A stretch of DNA of 64,000 nucleotides from JAPSGM01 sp963777045 (GTDB lineage: Bacteria > Chloroflexota > Limnocylindria > QHBO01): assembly GCA_963777045.1 (NCBI GenBank), contig CAVZPD010000029.1, forward strand, positions 1-64,000. The letters are read 5' to 3'. The notes below the pieces were generated by a model, which was not told where the DNA came from, made no database searches, and was given only the letters and a program-made list of their open reading frames with translations. This document shows positions 51,782-60,678 of this stretch, in pieces (within the stretch, counting starts at the first letter, position 1; the number at the start of each line of letters is the position of its first letter). Both the position numbers and the translations under genes were made by a program.

Positions 51782-53295
51782 CTGCGCAGCGACTCCTGGC
51801 GCGCGCTGGCTGCCCACGCGGAGGTCGACGACGCCGCCACCACTGGAGCGGCTTTCGTTGCGCGCGCGCGGGCCATCGCGGCGGCGCTGGCCGCCAGCTC
51901 CTCGAGCTCGGCGGAGAGCGGCGGCCCGCTCCCCCACTCGCCAGCGATGAGCCCGGTGTGGTAGTCCCCCGACACGAAGGCCGGCTGGTCGACGAGCCAG
52001 CGATGGAAGCCGAGGTCCGTCTGCAGGCCGGCGATCAGCATCTCGTCGAGCGCTCGGCGCAGTCGCGCCACCATGGCCGGGCGATCGGCGGCGTGGACCA
52101 TCAGCTTGCCGAGCAGCGGATCGTATTCGGGCGTCAGCTCCAGGTCCTCCTTCACCGCCGCATCGAGGCGGACGCCGGGGCCCGACGGGAATCGCCAGGT
52201 CGTGACGGCTCCGCCGAGCGGCCGGAAGTCGTTCCAGGGATCCTCGGCGTAGATCCGCACCTCGACCGCGTTTCCGCGCAGGGCCGGCTCGAGGATCTCG
52301 GAGGGAAGGCGCTCGCCCGCGGCGATGCGGATCTGCCAGGCGACCAGGTCCAGGCCGGTCACCAGCTCGGTGACGCCGTGCTCCACCTGCAGCCGGGTGT
52401 TCATCTCGAGGAAGTAGTGGTTGCCCTCGGCGTCGAGCAGGAACTCGACCGTGGCGGCGTTCTGGAAGTCGACGGTGCCCGCCACCCGCCGAGCGGAGTC
52501 GTAGAGGGCCGCCCTGATCTCGGGCGTGACCGCCGGCGAGGGGCTCTCCTCCACCAGCTTCTGGTGCCGCCGCTGGACAGAACAGTCGCGCTCCCCCAGG
52601 CAGGCCAGTTGGCCGTGGCGGTCGCCCAGCAGCTGCACCTCGACGTGGCGCGCCGGCTGCACCAGGCGCTCCAGGTAGACCGTCCCGTCGCCGAACGCCG
52701 ACTGCGCCTCGCGGCGCGCCGCCTGCAGCTGGGCCGTCAGGTCCTCCGGGTGGTCGATCCGCCGCATGCCGCGCCCGCCGCCACCGGCCGCCGCCTTCAG
52801 CATCACCGGCAGACCGATGGAATCCAGGTCCGGCAGCTCCCCCTCGTCCAGCGCGACGAGCAGGCCGGGCACGATGGGCACCCCTGCATCGGCAACCGCG
52901 CGCCGTGCCGCCAGCTTGTTGCCGAGCGCCTCCTGCGTCGCCGGTGGCGGGCCGATCCAGACCAGCCCGGCATTTATCACGGCTCGGGCGAAATCAGCGT
53001 TCTCCGACAGGAAGCCGTAGCCGGGATGGATGGCATCGGCGCCACTGCGTCGCGCCGCGTCCACGACCGCGCCGATGTTCAGGTACGACTCCGCCGCGCT
53101 GCGCGGTCCAATCCGCTCGGCGGCATCGGCCATCTCGACGTGGAGCGCATCGGCGTCCGCGTCGGAGTACACGGCGACGCTCTTGATGCCCATCTCGCGG
53201 CAGGCGCGGATCACACGCACCGCGATCTCGCCGCGGTTGGCCACCAGGATCGTCCCGAATGGCCGGCTCGCCGTTCCGTCTTTGCGCAAGGACAC
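51778..53295 (-). CDS. Biotin carboxylase subunit of acyl-CoA carboxylase
   Basis: ATP-grasp protein of 505 residues. ILVANRGEIAVRVIRACREMG, AIHPGYGFLSENADFA, VMLKAAAGGGGRGMR, LVQPARHVEVQLLGDRHG, and active-site FLEMNTRLQVEHGVTE. The C-terminal 45 residues are Ala-rich and extend beyond the usual 450. Carboxylates biotin on the carrier protein encoded next. Five bases downstream of the carboxyltransferase gene. Confidence 0.94.
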   Translation of the reverse strand: MSLRKDGTASRPFGTILVANRGEIAVRVIRACREMGIKSVAVYSDADADALHVEMADAAERIGPRSAAESYLNIGAVVDAARRSGADAIHPGYGFLSENADFARAVINAGLVWIGPPPATQEALGNKLAARRAVADAGVPIVPGLLVALDEGELPDLDSIGLPVMLKAAAGGGGRGMRRIDHPEDLTAQLQAARREAQSAFGDGTVYLERLVQPARHVEVQLLGDRHGQLACLGERDCSVQRRHQKLVEESPSPAVTPEIRAALYDSARRVAGTVDFQNAATVEFLLDAEGNHYFLEMNTRLQVEHGVTELVTGLDLVAWQIRIAAGERLPSEILEPALRGNAVEVRIYAEDPWNDFRPLGGAVTTWRFPSGPGVRLDAAVKEDLELTPEYDPLLGKLMVHAADRPAMVARLRRALDEMLIAGLQTDLGFHRWLVDQPAFVSGDYHTGLIAGEWGSGPPLSAELEELAASAAAMARARATKAAPVVAASSTSAWAASARQESLRR

Positions 53296-53300
53296 GGCCG

Positions 53301-54851
<1,551 letters not shown>

Positions 54852-54868
54852 CTGTGTCCTCCGAATGG

Positions 54869-54944
54869 TGGTGGGCCCAGCAGGGATCGAACCTGCGACC
54901 AGCCGGTTATGAGCCGGATGCTCTGACCACTGAGCTATGGGCCC
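54869..54944 (-). tRNA. tRNA with CAT anticodon (Met, or Ile2 after lysidine modification)
   Basis: 76 nt including encoded CCA. Acceptor GGGCCCA pairs with its complement, anticodon stem CCGGC/GCCGG-type around loop CTCATAA, T-arm GGTTCGATCCC. The overall sequence resembles bacterial tRNA-Ile2(CAU) as much as elongator tRNA-Met; it is not an initiator by its Watson-Crick first pair. Identity depends on TilS modification and is left open. Confidence 0.9.
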
Positions 54945-54978
54945 TGGGGCGTGGTGGACAACTCGGAGTATATCGGCT

Positions 54979-54996
54979 CGTCTTTGCACAAAGACG
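54979..54996. promoter_or_regulatory. Inverted repeat upstream of parAB
   Basis: CGTCTTTG-CA-CAAAGACG, 8-base perfect arms around CA, in the 167-base gap between the tRNA gene and parA. It is placed to be an operator for ParA or another regulator. It does not match the parS consensus. Confidence 0.45.
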
Positions 54997-55013
54997 TCCC
55001 CGGCGGAGCACGT

Positions 55014-55022
55014 TGTGGATAA
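55014..55022 (-). promoter_or_regulatory. DnaA box upstream of parA
   Basis: TGTGGATAA, the reverse complement of the perfect DnaA box TTATCCACA, about 90 bases before the parA start and just upstream of a candidate promoter (ATGACC 55028-55033, TATCAT 55051-55056, 17-base spacer). Confidence 0.5.
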
Positions 55023-55111
55023 CTTGGATGACCGTCCACGCGTCGCTCGGTATCATCGCCGGGAACGCCATCCGCGATCGCTCTTCCCAACCGCACGACA
55101 GGTGAGCTGCG

Positions 55112-55879
55112 TTGACCAAGGTAATCTCCATCGCGAACCAGAAGGGTGGCGTCGGGAAGACGACGACATCGATCAATCTCGCCGGAGCGCTCGCCGAGCT
55201 GGGCTACCGCGTCCTGTGCATCGACATGGACCCGCAGGCGAACCTGACGGTTGGGCTTGGAATCTCACTCTCGGACGTGCGCCTTTCGATGTCCGACGTC
55301 CTGGCCGAGGGGCGCACGCCGCTCGAGGAGATCATCCGTCCAACCGAGATGCCCGGCCTCTCGGTCGCGCCGGCGACGCTCGAGCTGGCGTCGACCGAGG
55401 TGGAACTGTTCACGGCCATCGGCCGCGAGATGATCCTGCGTGACGCGCTCGGGGGATGGGCGGACCGGCAGTACGACGTGGTCATCATCGACTGCCCGCC
55501 GACGCTGGGCCTGCTCACCATCAACGCGCTGGTGGCAAGTTCGCGCGTGATCATCCCCGTGCAGACCCAGTACTACGCCATCAAGGGCCTGACCGCGCTG
55601 ATCAAGGTCATCAACACCATCAAGCTCAAGCTGAACCACGACCTCGAGATCCTCGGACTGCTCGCCACCTTCTTCGACGGGCGCACCGTGCTCGCCCGCG
55701 AGATGCTGGAGAACCTGCGGGAGCTCGGAGATCACCGCGTCTTCAACACCATGATCAAGCAGACGGTGAAGCTGGGCGAGGCACCGCTGACCGGGAAGCC
55801 GGTCACGGAGTACGCGACGAACTCGTCGGCGGCGCGGGCCTTCCGCGAGCTGGCACGAGAGGTGGTGGAGCTTGGCTAG
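55112..55879 (+). CDS. parA: Chromosome partitioning ATPase ParA/Soj
   Basis: Deviant Walker-type ATPase of 255 residues: KVISIANQKGGVGKTTTSINLA (the opening Lys and GKTTT), VLCIDMDPQANLTVGLG, and VVIIDCPPTLGLLTINALV. Short form without an N-terminal HTH, as in chromosomal Soj. TTG start with AGGTGAG 6 bases upstream. Overlaps parB by 8 bases. Confidence 0.94.
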   Translation: MTKVISIANQKGGVGKTTTSINLAGALAELGYRVLCIDMDPQANLTVGLGISLSDVRLSMSDVLAEGRTPLEEIIRPTEMPGLSVAPATLELASTEVELFTAIGREMILRDALGGWADRQYDVVIIDCPPTLGLLTINALVASSRVIIPVQTQYYAIKGLTALIKVINTIKLKLNHDLEILGLLATFFDGRTVLAREMLENLRELGDHRVFNTMIKQTVKLGEAPLTGKPVTEYATNSSAARAFRELAREVVELG

Positions 55880-56852
55880 CAAGCGCCCCGCATTCCGGGA
55901 GAACATCCACCGGCTGTTCGACGAAGCGCAGCAGGCCGACCTTGGGCCGGGCGTCGTGTCCCTGATCGAGTCGCGGGCCACTCGCGCCACGATTCGCGAA
56001 GTACCGCTGGATCGCATCCTCCCCAATCCCGCGCAGCCCCGCCTCTCCTACGAGGAGGAGTCGCTCAGCGAGCTGGCGGACTCGATCCGCGAGCACGGCG
56101 TTCTACAGCCCATCCTCGTCCGGCCGGTCGGGTCGCAGTTCGAACTGATCGCAGGCGAGCGCCGATGGCGCGCGTCACGGCTTGCGGGTCGCGAGGCTAT
56201 CCCGGCCATCGTGGTCGAGTTCGACGAGCAGACCGCCCTCGAGGTCTCGATCATCGAAAACCTCCAGCGCGAGGACGTCTCGCCGCTGGAGGAGGCGGCG
56301 ATGTTCCGCAAGATGACGGACCTTGGCTACTCGGTGCGACAGCTGGCGCAGAAGATCGGCAAGGACAAGGGCTACGTCGAGAACCGCATGCGCCTGGCCG
56401 ATGCACCGGCGGAGGTGCGTGAGCTCGTGTCCGTGCGCAAAGACACGATCAGCCACGCGTACGAGCTGATGAAGATCGGCGACGAGCGGACACGGCGTCG
56501 ATTGGCGAAGAAGGTGGCGGCGGGCGAGCTTACGCTCGTCAAGCTGCGGGCCATCACCGGCGGCAGGCCCGATGACGAGGCCGATCCCGGAAGGGGCCGA
56601 CGCCGGCGTCGGACGATTGCCGGTGAGGTGGCGGTGGCCAAGGCGGCACAGGCGACCGACGATGCCCTGATGGACAACCGGGCCCGGCTGGCCGATGCCA
56701 TCGACGAGCTGGTGCAGCTGCTGCGCCAGCCGGAGCTGATGGAGCAGATCCCCGACACCAACCGGGACAACCTGGCGCGCAACCTGACCGTCACCAAGCT
56801 CAAGCTCGAGAACGCCATCGCCATCATCCGCGCGTCGCGCGAACCGGTCTGA
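55872..56852 (+). CDS. parB: Chromosome partitioning protein ParB/Spo0J
   Basis: DNA- and CTP-binding protein of 326 residues. CTP-binding region RIPNPAQPR-like (RILPNPAQPRLSYEEESL) and AGERRWRASRLAG, IIENLQREDVSPLEEA, then the HTH SVRQLAQKIGKDKGYVENRM, and a C-terminal dimerisation part. TTG 55872 start. No parS site was seen by eye in the window. Classical parAB pair. Confidence 0.92.
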   Translation: MASKRPAFRENIHRLFDEAQQADLGPGVVSLIESRATRATIREVPLDRILPNPAQPRLSYEEESLSELADSIREHGVLQPILVRPVGSQFELIAGERRWRASRLAGREAIPAIVVEFDEQTALEVSIIENLQREDVSPLEEAAMFRKMTDLGYSVRQLAQKIGKDKGYVENRMRLADAPAEVRELVSVRKDTISHAYELMKIGDERTRRRLAKKVAAGELTLVKLRAITGGRPDDEADPGRGRRRRRTIAGEVAVAKAAQATDDALMDNRARLADAIDELVQLLRQPELMEQIPDTNRDNLARNLTVTKLKLENAIAIIRASREPV

Positions 56853-56861
56853 GCGGGCGGC

Positions 56862-57218
56862 TCAGGCCGTATAGCTCATCACCTCGCGGTTCGCGACGAG
56901 GAAGTCGACAAGTCGGCCGCGGGCCCCTGGGTCGATGCGGCGCAGGCCACGCACGGCCTTCGGCAGCTCGAAGATCGGCGCCGACAGGGCGCCCGCCGTA
57001 TCGATGGCGACCACGTGGTCCGGTCCCCCGCCCACCAGGAAGGCGCGCTGAAACCCGCGGGCATCGAGGCCACCGACTCGGCAGAAGGTGGCGATGGCGG
57101 TCCCCACGCCATGGCGCTTGGCGAAGTCGATGAAGAGGTCGGCCGCCCAAGCGTCGATCTGCTCGTCGGACTGCGCCGACACCATCTCGCGGTAGGCCGT
57201 CTCGTCGCTCTCGCTCAC
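56862..57218 (-). CDS. Hypothetical protein
   Basis: Protein of 118 residues: a charged N-terminus, then IDAWAADLFIDFAKRHGVGTAIATFCRVGGLDARGFQRAFL and a VVAIDTAGALSAPIFELP strand. It appears globular and cytoplasmic; no family recognised. GTG start with GGAGGAG just upstream. Stops 10 bases from the parB stop, convergent. Confidence 0.6.
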   Translation of the reverse strand: MSESDETAYREMVSAQSDEQIDAWAADLFIDFAKRHGVGTAIATFCRVGGLDARGFQRAFLVGGGPDHVVAIDTAGALSAPIFELPKAVRGLRRIDPGARGRLVDFLVANREVMSYTA

Positions 57219-57311
57219 GCGCTCCTCCAGTGGATCAGGACAGGTGCGATTCTAGCCGAGCCGGCGCTGGAGCCCCGCGCAATCCGGCCCGCCATCGGCC
57301 GCCGGTTCGGC

Positions 57312-57317
57312 TATCCT
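57312..57317 (+). promoter_or_regulatory. Putative -10 element (leaderless gene at 57325)
   Basis: TATCCT, 7 bases before ATG 57325. No -35 of note and no ribosome site. Confidence 0.45.
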
Positions 57318-57324
57318 GCGGCCC

Positions 57325-57885
57325 ATGCTGGACCGCCCCACTGATCCGAGGACCGAGGATCGCATCGTCTTCGAGCTCGTCCGCACCGACCGTGCGAGCG
57401 GTGCCGAGGAGGTGATCGGTCGCGCGACCTACCAGGAGGGCCGCTCCCTCGTTGATGCCCCGGAATCGGTCTCGCTGGCGGTGACCGACCTGCTGCAGCG
57501 GGCGTTCGTCGACCGGGTCCAGGCGGATGAACGACCGCGCGGTTACCGTCGCAGCGGGCGCGGCATCGTCGACATGCTCGTGCCGGGAATGGCCGAGCAC
57601 TTCCTGGCCCGCATGCGCGGCCTGTGGCTCCCCTACCCCGACGGTACCCTGGTCACCGCTCGCGAGTCGGCGCTGCCCACCCGCCCCGCCAGGCCACAGG
57701 ACCCCGAGGCGGCCGAGGCCGGACCGCCGGTCACGGACCCTGCCGTCAGGCGGGCCAGCCTGGCCGAGTCGAACGAGATCCTCAACGTCCATCCGCTCGT
57801 GCCGGCCAACCCGCCGGCGTCCGGCCTCCGTCTGGCGGGCGAACGCGTCGACGTTCAACGCACCGACTGCGGATGGATAGTCTAA
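57325..57885 (+). CDS. Hypothetical protein
   Basis: Protein of 186 residues. The first 115 residues look folded (IVFELVRTDRASGAEEVIGRATYQEG; DLLQRAFVDRVQADERPRGY; LVPGMAEHFLARMRGLWLPYP); the remainder is Pro/Ala-rich and probably disordered. No family recognised. Start supported by the TATCCT hexamer placed exactly for leaderless initiation. Confidence 0.6.
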   Translation: MLDRPTDPRTEDRIVFELVRTDRASGAEEVIGRATYQEGRSLVDAPESVSLAVTDLLQRAFVDRVQADERPRGYRRSGRGIVDMLVPGMAEHFLARMRGLWLPYPDGTLVTARESALPTRPARPQDPEAAEAGPPVTDPAVRRASLAESNEILNVHPLVPANPPASGLRLAGERVDVQRTDCGWIV

Positions 57886-57938
57886 GGACTAGGTTTACCC
57901 AGGTTTTCTGACGAGGGCGCAGCATCCCGCGGCTGGGA

Positions 57939-57944
57939 TATCAT
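57939..57944 (+). promoter_or_regulatory. Putative -10 element (leaderless gene at 57952)
   Basis: TATCAT, 7 bases before ATG 57952. Confidence 0.45.
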
Positions 57945-57951
57945 CAGCCGC

Positions 57952-58161
57952 ATGTCGCTGAGAAAGTACCTGCTGCTGCCTGCCCTCATCATCGTGCTCG
58001 GTGTCGTCTACTGGTTCGTGAGCTACGAGTGGGTCGGCACGGTGCTGCTGATCGTCTTCGGCGGCGCGATGGCCGTCATGGGCTGGATCCTGGTCCCGAC
58101 CCTGGACAACGTCGGGCCGACGGCTCCCATCGATCCCGATTTCGAGGATCCGGGCCGCTGA
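57952..58161 (+). CDS. Small two-helix membrane protein
   Basis: Protein of 69 residues: hydrophobic segments at about 6-24 and 28-48, then a short polar tail DNVGPTAPIDPDFEDPGR. Length and tail recall small accessory subunits of respiratory oxidases in Gram-positives, but the sequence does not settle this. Stands alone between two hypothetical genes. Confidence 0.55.
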   Translation: MSLRKYLLLPALIIVLGVVYWFVSYEWVGTVLLIVFGGAMAVMGWILVPTLDNVGPTAPIDPDFEDPGR

Positions 58162-58218
58162 CCTGGCTCCTCTCCCCCTTCCGCGCCGGGCCCGTCGGCA
58201 TGCGCCGGGCAGCAAGAT

Positions 58219-58271
58219 GCCGGGCAACTGTGGCTGCCCTGGCGGCATCGCCGCCAACACAGCTGCCCGGC
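58219..58271. repeat. Nested inverted repeat (hairpin) in intergenic region
   Basis: Outer arms at 58219-58232 and 58258-58271 pair over 14 bases with one mismatch; inside them TGGCGGC (58240-58246) and GCCGCCA (58250-58256) form a perfect 7-base stem with loop ATC. A smaller AACGCC/GGCGTT hairpin follows near 58291-58306. No U-tract, so it is not a simple terminator. Elsewhere 58162-58400 shows nothing. Confidence 0.65.
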
Positions 58272-58400
58272 TCAGTGGTACTAACGGCCAACGCCGCCGG
58301 GCGTTAGCCCTACGCCCTGTCAAATGCCCGACACCCTCGTCCACATCCCGGAACCGGCGCAGTCCAGCCAGCACGGCCGATAGGATCGATAGGATCTGGA

Positions 58401-59042
58401 GTGAAGCTTACGATCCTCGGCGCGAGCGGACGCATCGGTCGACGCGTCCTCGAGCAGGCGACCGCGGCTGGCCACGATGTGACCGTCCTCGTGCGCGACC
58501 CGACCAGCGTGAGTGTTGATCCGAGCCGTGTGAAGGTCGTCGTCGGCACCATCCAGGATGGCAGCGCCCTGGAGCGCGCGATCGTCGGGGCCGATGCCGT
58601 CGTCAGCACCATCGGTCCGGATGGCAATACGGCCGACCAGGTCGAGAAGCTTCGCTTCGGCATGCGCCGAACGATTGCAGCGATGCACGCCCACGGCGTG
58701 CGGCGCATCGTCAACCTGTCCGGGGCCGGCATCACCGCCCCGGGGGAACGGAAGCCGCTCCTGGACAAGCTCGCAACCCGCCTCGTTCGGCTGCTGTCGC
58801 GCCACGTGGTGGCGGCGAAGCAGGCAGAGTACGACGAGCTGGCGCAGACGGACCTGGAATGGATCGCCGTGCGGCCGGCGCTGGTCACGGACGGGCCGCA
58901 CAGCGGGCGGTACGTGGCCGGGCCGGGTGAGCTGCGGCCCGGGGCCCGCATCAGCCGCGCCGACATCGGGCAGCTGATGCTGGCGGAGGCCGAGCAGCCG
59001 ACGCACATCGGCCACCCGGGAATCTTCGTGCGGCAGACCTAG
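58401..59042 (+). CDS. NAD(P)-binding oxidoreductase, SDR-like (NmrA/BLVRB type)
   Basis: Atypical short-chain dehydrogenase of 213 residues: Rossmann entry LTILGASGRIGRRVLEQA, VTVLVRDPTS, DAVVSTIGPDG, RIVNLSGAGIT, and a WIAVRPALVTDGPHSGRY segment. The catalytic Tyr-x3-Lys of classical SDRs is not evident, as expected for this branch. Substrate unknown. GTG start; two TAGGAT hexamers lie 5 and 14 bases upstream. Confidence 0.8.
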   Translation: MKLTILGASGRIGRRVLEQATAAGHDVTVLVRDPTSVSVDPSRVKVVVGTIQDGSALERAIVGADAVVSTIGPDGNTADQVEKLRFGMRRTIAAMHAHGVRRIVNLSGAGITAPGERKPLLDKLATRLVRLLSRHVVAAKQAEYDELAQTDLEWIAVRPALVTDGPHSGRYVAGPGELRPGARISRADIGQLMLAEAEQPTHIGHPGIFVRQT

Positions 59043-59081
59043 GCGCACCGATCCGTGCCGCACGGCCAAGCCGACTGAGGG

Positions 59082-59156
59082 TGGCTCCGGCGGTAGGATT
59101 CGAACCTACGACCAAGCGGTTAACAGCCGCCCGCTCTACCACTGAGCTACGCCGGA
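59082..59156 (-). tRNA. tRNA-Asn (anticodon GTT)
   Basis: 75 nt including CCA. Acceptor TCCGGCG/CGCCGGA with discriminator G, loop CTGTTAA with anticodon GTT, T-arm GGTTCGAATCC. Reads AAC and AAU. Confidence 0.95.
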
Positions 59157-59254
59157 TCGCACGCACGCCATCGGTAGCCGGACCGATGGGGACGCCGCGG
59201 ATGATACCCGCGCGGCGAGTTCCGGTCAAAGGCGCGCGCACCGTCGGCAAGGGT

Positions 59255-59275
59255 TTTGTGCTCCTCTCGCACAAA
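59255..59275. promoter_or_regulatory. Putative operator of the xyl operon
   Basis: TTTGTGC-N7-GCACAAA, a perfect 7-base inverted repeat, 57 bases before xylA and within the 175-base gap after tRNA-Asn. Size and symmetry fit a LacI/ROK-type repressor site. The regulator gene is not in the window. Confidence 0.5.
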
Positions 59276-59331
59276 CGTGTGGTACGCTCCTCGCCACGAC
59301 AATTCGAGGTGCGGGCGCAGGAGGCTGCACG

Positions 59332-60675
59332 GTGGAAACCGATTTCTTCGCGGACGTCTCGGAGCCGATTCGATACGCCGGTCTGTCATCGACTGATCCC
59401 TTCTCGTACAAGGTCTACGACCCCGACCGGATGGTCCTCGGCAAGCGCATGGAAGAACACCTGCGCGTCGCCGTCTGCCTCTGGCACTCGTTCAACTGGC
59501 CGGGCTCCGACGTCTTCGGCTCGGGCACCTTCGACCGCCCCTGGCTGGACGGCAGCTCAGAACCGATGGAGGCGGCGCGCGCCAAGCTGGCGGCGGCCTT
59601 CGAGTTCCTGGAGAAGCTGGGGACGCCGTACTTCACCTTCCATGACCGCGACGTCGCGCCCGAGGGCCGCACCTTCGCCGAGACGCGGGACAACCTGGAC
59701 GCGATCGTCGGTGACATCGAGGTCCACGTGGGGCGGACCGGGAAGCGCCTGCTGTGGGGCACCGCCAACCTCTTCAGCCACCCCCGCTACGCCGCCGGCG
59801 CTGCCACCAACCCCGATCCGGAGGTCTTCGCCTACGCCGCCGCGCAGGTGAAGCAGATGCTCGAGGTCACCCATCGGCTCGGAGGACAGAACTACGTGCT
59901 GTGGGGCGGGCGCGAGGGCTACGAGACGCTGCTCAACACCGACCTCAAGCGCGAGCAGGAGCAGCTGGCGCGGTTCCTCGCCCTGGTGGCCGACCACAAG
60001 CAGCGCATCGGCTTCGAGGGAACACTCCTGCTGGAGCCGAAGCCGCAGGAGCCGACCAAGCACCAGTACGACTACGACGCGGCGACGGTCCACGGCTTCC
60101 TGGTGAGCCACGACCTGGCCGGCGAGTACCGCACCAACCTCGAGGTCAACCACGCCACGCTGGCGGGCCACAGCTTCCACCACGAGGTGGCGCAGGCCTT
60201 CGCGAGCGGCATCTTCGGCAGCGTGGACGTCAATCGCGGCGACTACCAGAACGGCTGGGACACCGACCAGTTCCCGAATTCGGTCGATGAGCTCTCCCTG
60301 GCGATCTACGAGATCCTGCGCCACGGCGGCTTCACGACCGGCGGCTTCAACTTCGACACGAAGCTGCGCCGGCAGAGCATGGCGCGCAGCGACCTCTTCC
60401 ACGCGCACATCGGCGGGATCGACACGCTGGCGCGATCGCTGCTGGTTGCCGCCGACATGGTGGAGGCCGGAGACCTCGCGCAGCTGCGCGACGACCGCTA
60501 CGCCGGCTGGTCGGGAGAGCTCGGCGAGGCGATCATGGACGGACGGCTGAGCCTCGAGGACCTGGCGCGCCGGGTGACCGACGAGGGCATCGATCCCAGG
60601 CCGGTCTCAGGCCAGCAGGAGCGGCTCGAGAACCTGGTCAACCAGCGCATCTGGGCGGTCGAGCAGGGCGACTGA
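59332..60675 (+). CDS. xylA: Xylose isomerase
   Basis: TIM-barrel isomerase of 447 residues converting D-xylose to D-xylulose; class II by its length. Visible: VCLWHSFNWPGSDVFG, the catalytic His-Asp region YFTFHDRDVAPEG, LLLEPKPQEPTKHQYDYD (metal Glu and Lys), LEVNHATLAGHSFHHE and FDTKLRRQS. GTG start preceded by perfect AGGAGG, 7 bases upstream. Confidence 0.96.
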   Translation: METDFFADVSEPIRYAGLSSTDPFSYKVYDPDRMVLGKRMEEHLRVAVCLWHSFNWPGSDVFGSGTFDRPWLDGSSEPMEAARAKLAAAFEFLEKLGTPYFTFHDRDVAPEGRTFAETRDNLDAIVGDIEVHVGRTGKRLLWGTANLFSHPRYAAGAATNPDPEVFAYAAAQVKQMLEVTHRLGGQNYVLWGGREGYETLLNTDLKREQEQLARFLALVADHKQRIGFEGTLLLEPKPQEPTKHQYDYDAATVHGFLVSHDLAGEYRTNLEVNHATLAGHSFHHEVAQAFASGIFGSVDVNRGDYQNGWDTDQFPNSVDELSLAIYEILRHGGFTTGGFNFDTKLRRQSMARSDLFHAHIGGIDTLARSLLVAADMVEAGDLAQLRDDRYAGWSGELGEAIMDGRLSLEDLARRVTDEGIDPRPVSGQQERLENLVNQRIWAVEQGD

Positions 60676-60678
60676 CCC

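Noticed and set aside
54945..55111. parS site upstream of parA
   Set aside because: The inverted repeat there does not resemble the TGTTTCACGTGAAACA consensus; no other good match was seen by eye in the window.
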